From Anisakis pegreffii (lineage: Eukaryota; Nematoda; Chromadorea; Rhabditida; Anisakidae), in contig JAPYMA010000173.1 of NCBI GenBank assembly GCA_035041965.1, positions 310,001-374,000 of the forward strand: a DNA stretch of 64,000 nucleotides, given 5' to 3'. The notes beneath the pieces were generated by a model. It saw nothing but the letters and a program-made list of their open reading frames with translations. It was not told where the DNA came from and ran no database searches. This document shows positions 40,201 through 46,200 of the stretch, in pieces. Every line of letters begins with the position of its first letter. The stretch's first letter is position 1. The position numbers were made by a program, and so were the translations under genes.

Positions 40201-43200
40201 GCAAATAATTTTATCTTTGAAAATAATCGCTTTTCATTCGAAAGTTGTCAATAGAATTGCAAGACACCGATTCATTGATATCTTTCTGCTTGATAAATGT
40301 AATCAAACGTATTGCCCACTTGAGAGCAATATCATTCATTTGTTATTGTCAATCGAGGTATTCAACATGAATCAGTAACAATCAGTCATTTCCATATGAC
40401 AACATGCTAAAGTCATTGCTGTCAACAGCAATAGAGTGATAAACTTTTTTGGGGGTTTTATTACTGCTAACAGAAGAATGTACAACTGAACTGTTTTATG
40501 TGCATAAATTCTTATGGGCACCACCGACATCAATTTTTATCTGTTTGACTTGATTTGTTCTCAAGCCGTTGTGCAAATATTTATCATATCAATGGTATGG
40601 ATAGTTTAATTGATGATTCATTATTATTTCATAATTGCCTGTTATCATCCGTACAGTTGATAGCATCTAACATTTATACATTGTCATTTAAAAGACTGTT
40701 CTTAACTTATGCAGGGCGTATTTGTAAAAGTCTATATTCTCATGAATCTCGTAATGATTCCGTTCAGAATCGTCTCTAGAGCCAGATATTTTAAGGAACT
40801 ATCCGGGCATAAAAACGTATGATATGGAAACAATTGCGGCCGAACCATCCGATCGAATCCCAGAAGCAGTCGTTAACGCAGTTCAGAACTCCAATCAGAC
40901 TCCGGCGGCTATTCAGCAGAAGGTAGTTTCGATACACTCGTTGTTGTGGCTTAAAGAATCGATGGCAACGTTTCGATTTCAGTATCAAATAAATTTGATT
41001 TGTGCTCATTGATTGCCATTGTTATCAATGTTGATTACTTTCTGTGAGAAATGTTCGTCCGTCCATCCAATCATGTTATCGAAACAATTGAATGGCTGTC
41101 ATTCAAGAACTCGTATTGGAGAAAATTTCTGAGTCAAATTTCGCAAAAGATTCTGCTCGACTGCTAGCAAAAGGACATGAAGATGGTTTTAATTTATGGT
41201 TTCATTTTGAATTACTCGCATCAATAGCATAGAAACCATAGTGGCCATCCATTTTTTTGAACGAATTAAGATAAGATTTGAAATGGGTGATCCATCTTCC
41301 AAGTGTTAGTTGCTGATCGAGATTGAGATGGCTCAGTTTAAGATGTTGCCGAATGGTGGAGCGGCGGTTGAGGATGGTTTTGAGACCACACCAGCGCCAC
41401 TTAGCGATCAAATGGAACGGTTGAAACAATATGAGAAGGATTTGAAGAAGAGACGAGAACTGGACGAACAACGAGCCAAAGAAGATGCCTTTTTGAGGTC
41501 TCGCACTTTCACTTCTTCTGAACTAATTCGCAGATATTTCCTTGTTAAGCATTCAACTGCTTCCTTATCACCCATGCAAGTTAATGCATCAGATATCGTG
41601 CAATTGACAAATGAAAGATGAATGAATATCTTCTTCTAATGCATTCAAATCGTTGGGATATCTTCATCATATTCTCATTGGATCCAGTTCTGATGCGATA
41701 ACATTCCGGATTAGTATCCACTTGCATATACTCATGTCAAAGGCCTCATTTATCCACCTTTTTCCTATTTTTCAGTCATTATATCTTTTAAAAGATGCAG
41801 AAATATTAGAGAGTTCTTCCCAATGTCAAAAAAAACGCTTACTTCCAGATTATATTTGCTTTCATTTCGGAACAAATTTCCGGAAGAGGGGATATTGTGG
41901 AGGAAATGCTTTTGTTATCTTATCCACTTGTGTGTTGCGGCTTTGATTATTTCATTGCTCTTCTTCGATGCATGACAGTAATTCTATTAATTTATGGAAA
42001 AATGAATGAAATGATACATTTAAGAGCATCATTACGTGGTTCAAAAAAGCTACAAGCACTGGAAGACAAAGATGCTCAAGCGAAACTGGAACTAGCGAAC
42101 GGTAAGGCGCTAAACGAGAAAACAGTTGATATGGGATATTCGAATAAGTGTTATGTGACGAGCGATGTTTCGTATCGTGAAAATTTGGACAAAATGCAAT
42201 CAGAAGCCATCCGTAAGTGGTTCTTGAAATGATTTTCAATTCGAAAAATGCCTTTGTTATTGAAGTCAGCGTTTTTTCGTTTAATTTTCACGCATTTTCG
42301 AATTTATTCCACATCAATATCTTGATCTATTTATTCCGTATTGCCTTTCTCGTTATTTGAAGATACTCATGAAAATCGCTCACGAAACTTGTCAGCAGTC
42401 ATCTCATTTGATTGACTCGATTCACATGCCCTAGTGTTTTCCGTCTCTGTGCTATCACTTTCCTTGATAGTTTCATTTAAGAAAAGGTGAAAATAATTTC
42501 TTTGGAATGTGATTAACGTAACACCTGACAAGTTTGTTTTGAATTAAGAAATTCAGTGCATGTCATGATTTTTTCGAATGTACTAGAATGAACAATTTCC
42601 AATGTATCGGAATGGAAGATTCACGGGATGCCCTATGTAGGCATTTGTTATACCTGTCTAAATGATCCGACTGATCTGTAAACACTCTTGTCCATCTGAA
42701 TTGCAATTGAGAATTCTCAATTCATTCAATTTACTTATTCAAGCAGCAGTTACAATTCTTATGAGATCATACCCCTCTGTTATCGTTGCTTTGATATTTC
42801 AAGTGTTTTACATTGGAATACATATTTTTCGTATTTTTTCCCTCGCGAAAATCATCTTTAGTGTATTACTGTTCCAATCGAAACTAATCATGATTCTGAG
42901 AAAGCGAATAGATTCGGCTTTTGCTAATTGAATCACTGGAACATGAATCGCTCGAATGAACGAAACATTGCCTCATTCCTCTTCTCATAGTCTCTATTCG
43001 CGTGATCGATTCCGACTTCACTTTTTTCCGATACTTCATTTGTTCACTCGATTCGGATTAGTCTATTCGATTTCATCAAATCAGCTCTCCGATACTAATT
43101 CTTAATTAAGCCGTGTCATTTTCCATGAATCTGCTTATCCAAATGTGGTTTGGTAAATGGTTTTCTTTTTTACAATGAACATTTTTCTTCGTCATCCAAA

Positions 43201-46200
43201 TATGTCATGTGACTTCATTGCGCAATTTTCACTTACTTCTGACCCAATCAGTTTCGTTTTGAAAATGAATTTATAATTTGCTCGTCACTGTTTAATAACT
43301 TTTTTTACCAGTTTTCATTTCAATTTTTATTATGTTTTGCCTGTTCCAAGAATTTTCACTGCTCGCTTCTTGACTAATCCAATCGTTTATTTTCGTTACA
43401 TACAAAATGACGAGTTCATTGAATTAGTAAGAAAAATTCTTATTACTTTATATGATGAACATATGTGTATGTGCCTTACGGCGAATTTGTTCAACAGTGA
43501 GTTCTGATGGATCCCATAGGCTGATAGATTCTGAAGTATCACTAGTACGAGATCGTTTTGATGTAAGTTGCATTTATTCTAGAGCAGAATTTTTCCATTT
43601 ACTTCATTCCTTCTTGGAATATTTCAAGTTGTTGTTATGGTTGAAATTCATCAAAAAACTCGAATAATGTTTCAAAAAGTTAGTGGAACGGAAAAAGACG
43701 TCTCAAACCATTCATGAAAGGTAATGGAACAATTTTCGGATAGAAAAGAATTTCGGATAGAACACATATGTCACTTTTAAGTTATCTGCTGTGCAGTTGT
43801 TTCAACTAAAACTTCAAAGCTTCTCTTGAAAACACTCTCGTTTCAGGGAATACGACGACCATTTAATCAGTTTATTTGCAGTATATCACGAAATTCATTT
43901 ATGCATCTTTTTGTATTGCACTTCAGTTTGTTTGGTTATTCAATTCTCCTGATGTTGGTCATGAGGAAAATTTGTTGATTAGATTTTCTTGATGAATTTG
44001 AGATTCTGTGAGTAGTGAATTGGATCCTTTTTCCTTTTTTTTGAGTTCATTTGAGAAGCTTTTCTAGCTGATAGCACTTATAGTCACATCGTGCATGATT
44101 GGTGCGTTTCAGTTGTCCTAAAGCCCTATTAATTCCAATTGGATCATCCGAATGCTCGTTTCGTTCATTTGATCATTTCTTCGTGTAATCGCCAACAACC
44201 ATTCACTCTGACAACTCATTTGTCTTGTTGTATCCAATTGCTGTGCGCTGTTTTGTTCCATTTTTGATTATCCAACAAAACTTATTCACGTTGGTGATCA
44301 TCAACTCCTTCAGTGGTAGTTGTGGCTGATGAGCTTGATGAGACTAGTGTCTTGCTTTGATTTGCTCCACTTTCAAATTGTGATTTAATATTTTGAGATC
44401 ACTTTGAAGCAGTCGTTTTCATTGCAATATACTCGAATTTTCCATTATCTCATCATGCAGAAATTCGACATCATCTACTGGTAATTAGTTTGCATTGTAT
44501 AGTGGAATGTAGATTTTATTTTCGAGTGAAACTATGAAGCGATTGACTAATTGAGTTTAATTGCAGCACTGGAGCAAGTGATTATATCGGTGAATAGAGT
44601 TGCTAGTCATTTGGAGCAATCTGAAGGACGTCCAGAAGAGTCGAAAATTATCCGCGATTACTTCACTCAAGAACCAATCCAGAAAGCTATCGAAGCGGCT
44701 GCGGTTCATCGTTCCTCTCAAGTGAGTGTTTTCTAATTGTTGGATGACTGATCAAGAAACCATCAGTAAAATGGATCAATGCGATGATTATCGTAAAGAT
44801 TGTGCTGTATTAACAAACAGTATTGTATTGGTGAATTAATACGTGTGATAAACGAATGAATTTGGTCAATTAACTCAGTCGGTCATTTATCAGTTTTCAT
44901 CTAATCGTATTAACCGCAGTTCTCTAACCTGATTCCGTGGATTGTACAGCTCCTGTAGCTTATTCACGATTTGAGCTGATTATAACGTCTCAATTGTAAC
45001 AATAACCTTATTTTTGATGTGTATTCAGGATATAAATTGACTCTCATCAATGAAAGTGATTGTTTAACTTCGTATTTAATTGTTGAGTTTGATTATGAGA
45101 ATCGCTAACTGAAAAAAACAAGAGTTTTTGAATAATTAAGATGACCAATCAGAAACCGACAACATCATCGGATATTTCATCAACAGGCGAACAAATGGGT
45201 ATCACTGAGATGCAAGGTGGCCTTAAAATCGTCAGACTTACTAAATACGACGATACATATTTGGTGAGGAAATGCATTCGATGTATATTGTTGTTGTTGT
45301 TGTGTGATCTACATGTAGAGGCTAATTGCAATTCATTTTTGAGAATACTAATCATAAGGTTTCGATGGAGTCATTTGTGTATTACTTATGCAGATGCATG
45401 ATTTGGTTTACCGTTTTGCATGTAAGACTCTTTGAATTGAGTGGTCGTCATTTGTTAGTTTGATGGAGGACTGATTCTGTCTTGTTTCGCTACTTCGATG
45501 GTTCTTATTGATGAATTTTAGGGTGCAACGGTACGTAACGAAGGTGATAAAGTGATAGTAGGTCGTGTTGTGAAAGGAGGAGTTGCCGAACGATCGCACC
45601 TGTTGCGTGAAGGTGACGAACTGGTTGAGGCGAATGGTCATGATTTGAGAGGAAGGAGTGTCACTGAAGTCTGTGATATCCTGGTCAGTTCCGGTTCAAA
45701 TCAGATCAAACAAGAGTTTTGATAGATGTTCTTCATCGCATCCTATAATACGGTCGATTAACGATCCTGAGGCATACTGCCATATCACTGAGTCATACTA
45801 GAGTATGTTGTGATAATCGCGGATGTGACTAAGGATTATGAAATAACTGAGGATTATGAGGCGCGGTCAAGTCCATGTGTTGACTCCATCATTGAAGTTA
45901 ACTTCACATCAAATTTCGTCATTTTTAGCGATCGATCTCCGGTGAATTGTCTCTAGTGGTTGTGCCGTCTTCGAAAATTGAAATTGAAACCGAGACCGAT
46001 CGAACGAATCGATCGGTAATACGACATATGCGTGCTTTATTCGATTACGAACCTGAGGTGGTCTTTAACTTCATACTTCACTTTCCATTCGGTCATTCAT
46101 TGATTTCGTGTTCTGCTTCAGTCATTAACTATCTAGCGTAAATCCTCTCTAGTAAACTGGAAATTCATTGGTGCATAATGCGTGGTCTCGCTCGTTAGCA

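Larger units (their letters stand above)
33437..40767 (+). other. magu-2: Intron of about 7.3 kb, interrupted by optional exon 38944
   Basis: It begins GTAAGC. Apart from the optional exon at 38,944-39,046 it contains a TTG trinucleotide run (35,434-35,455) and a 24-bp tandem duplication (36,777-36,820). Frames at 34,521 and 35,276 are open but low-complexity or repeat-driven. Nothing else is supported. Confidence 0.6.
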
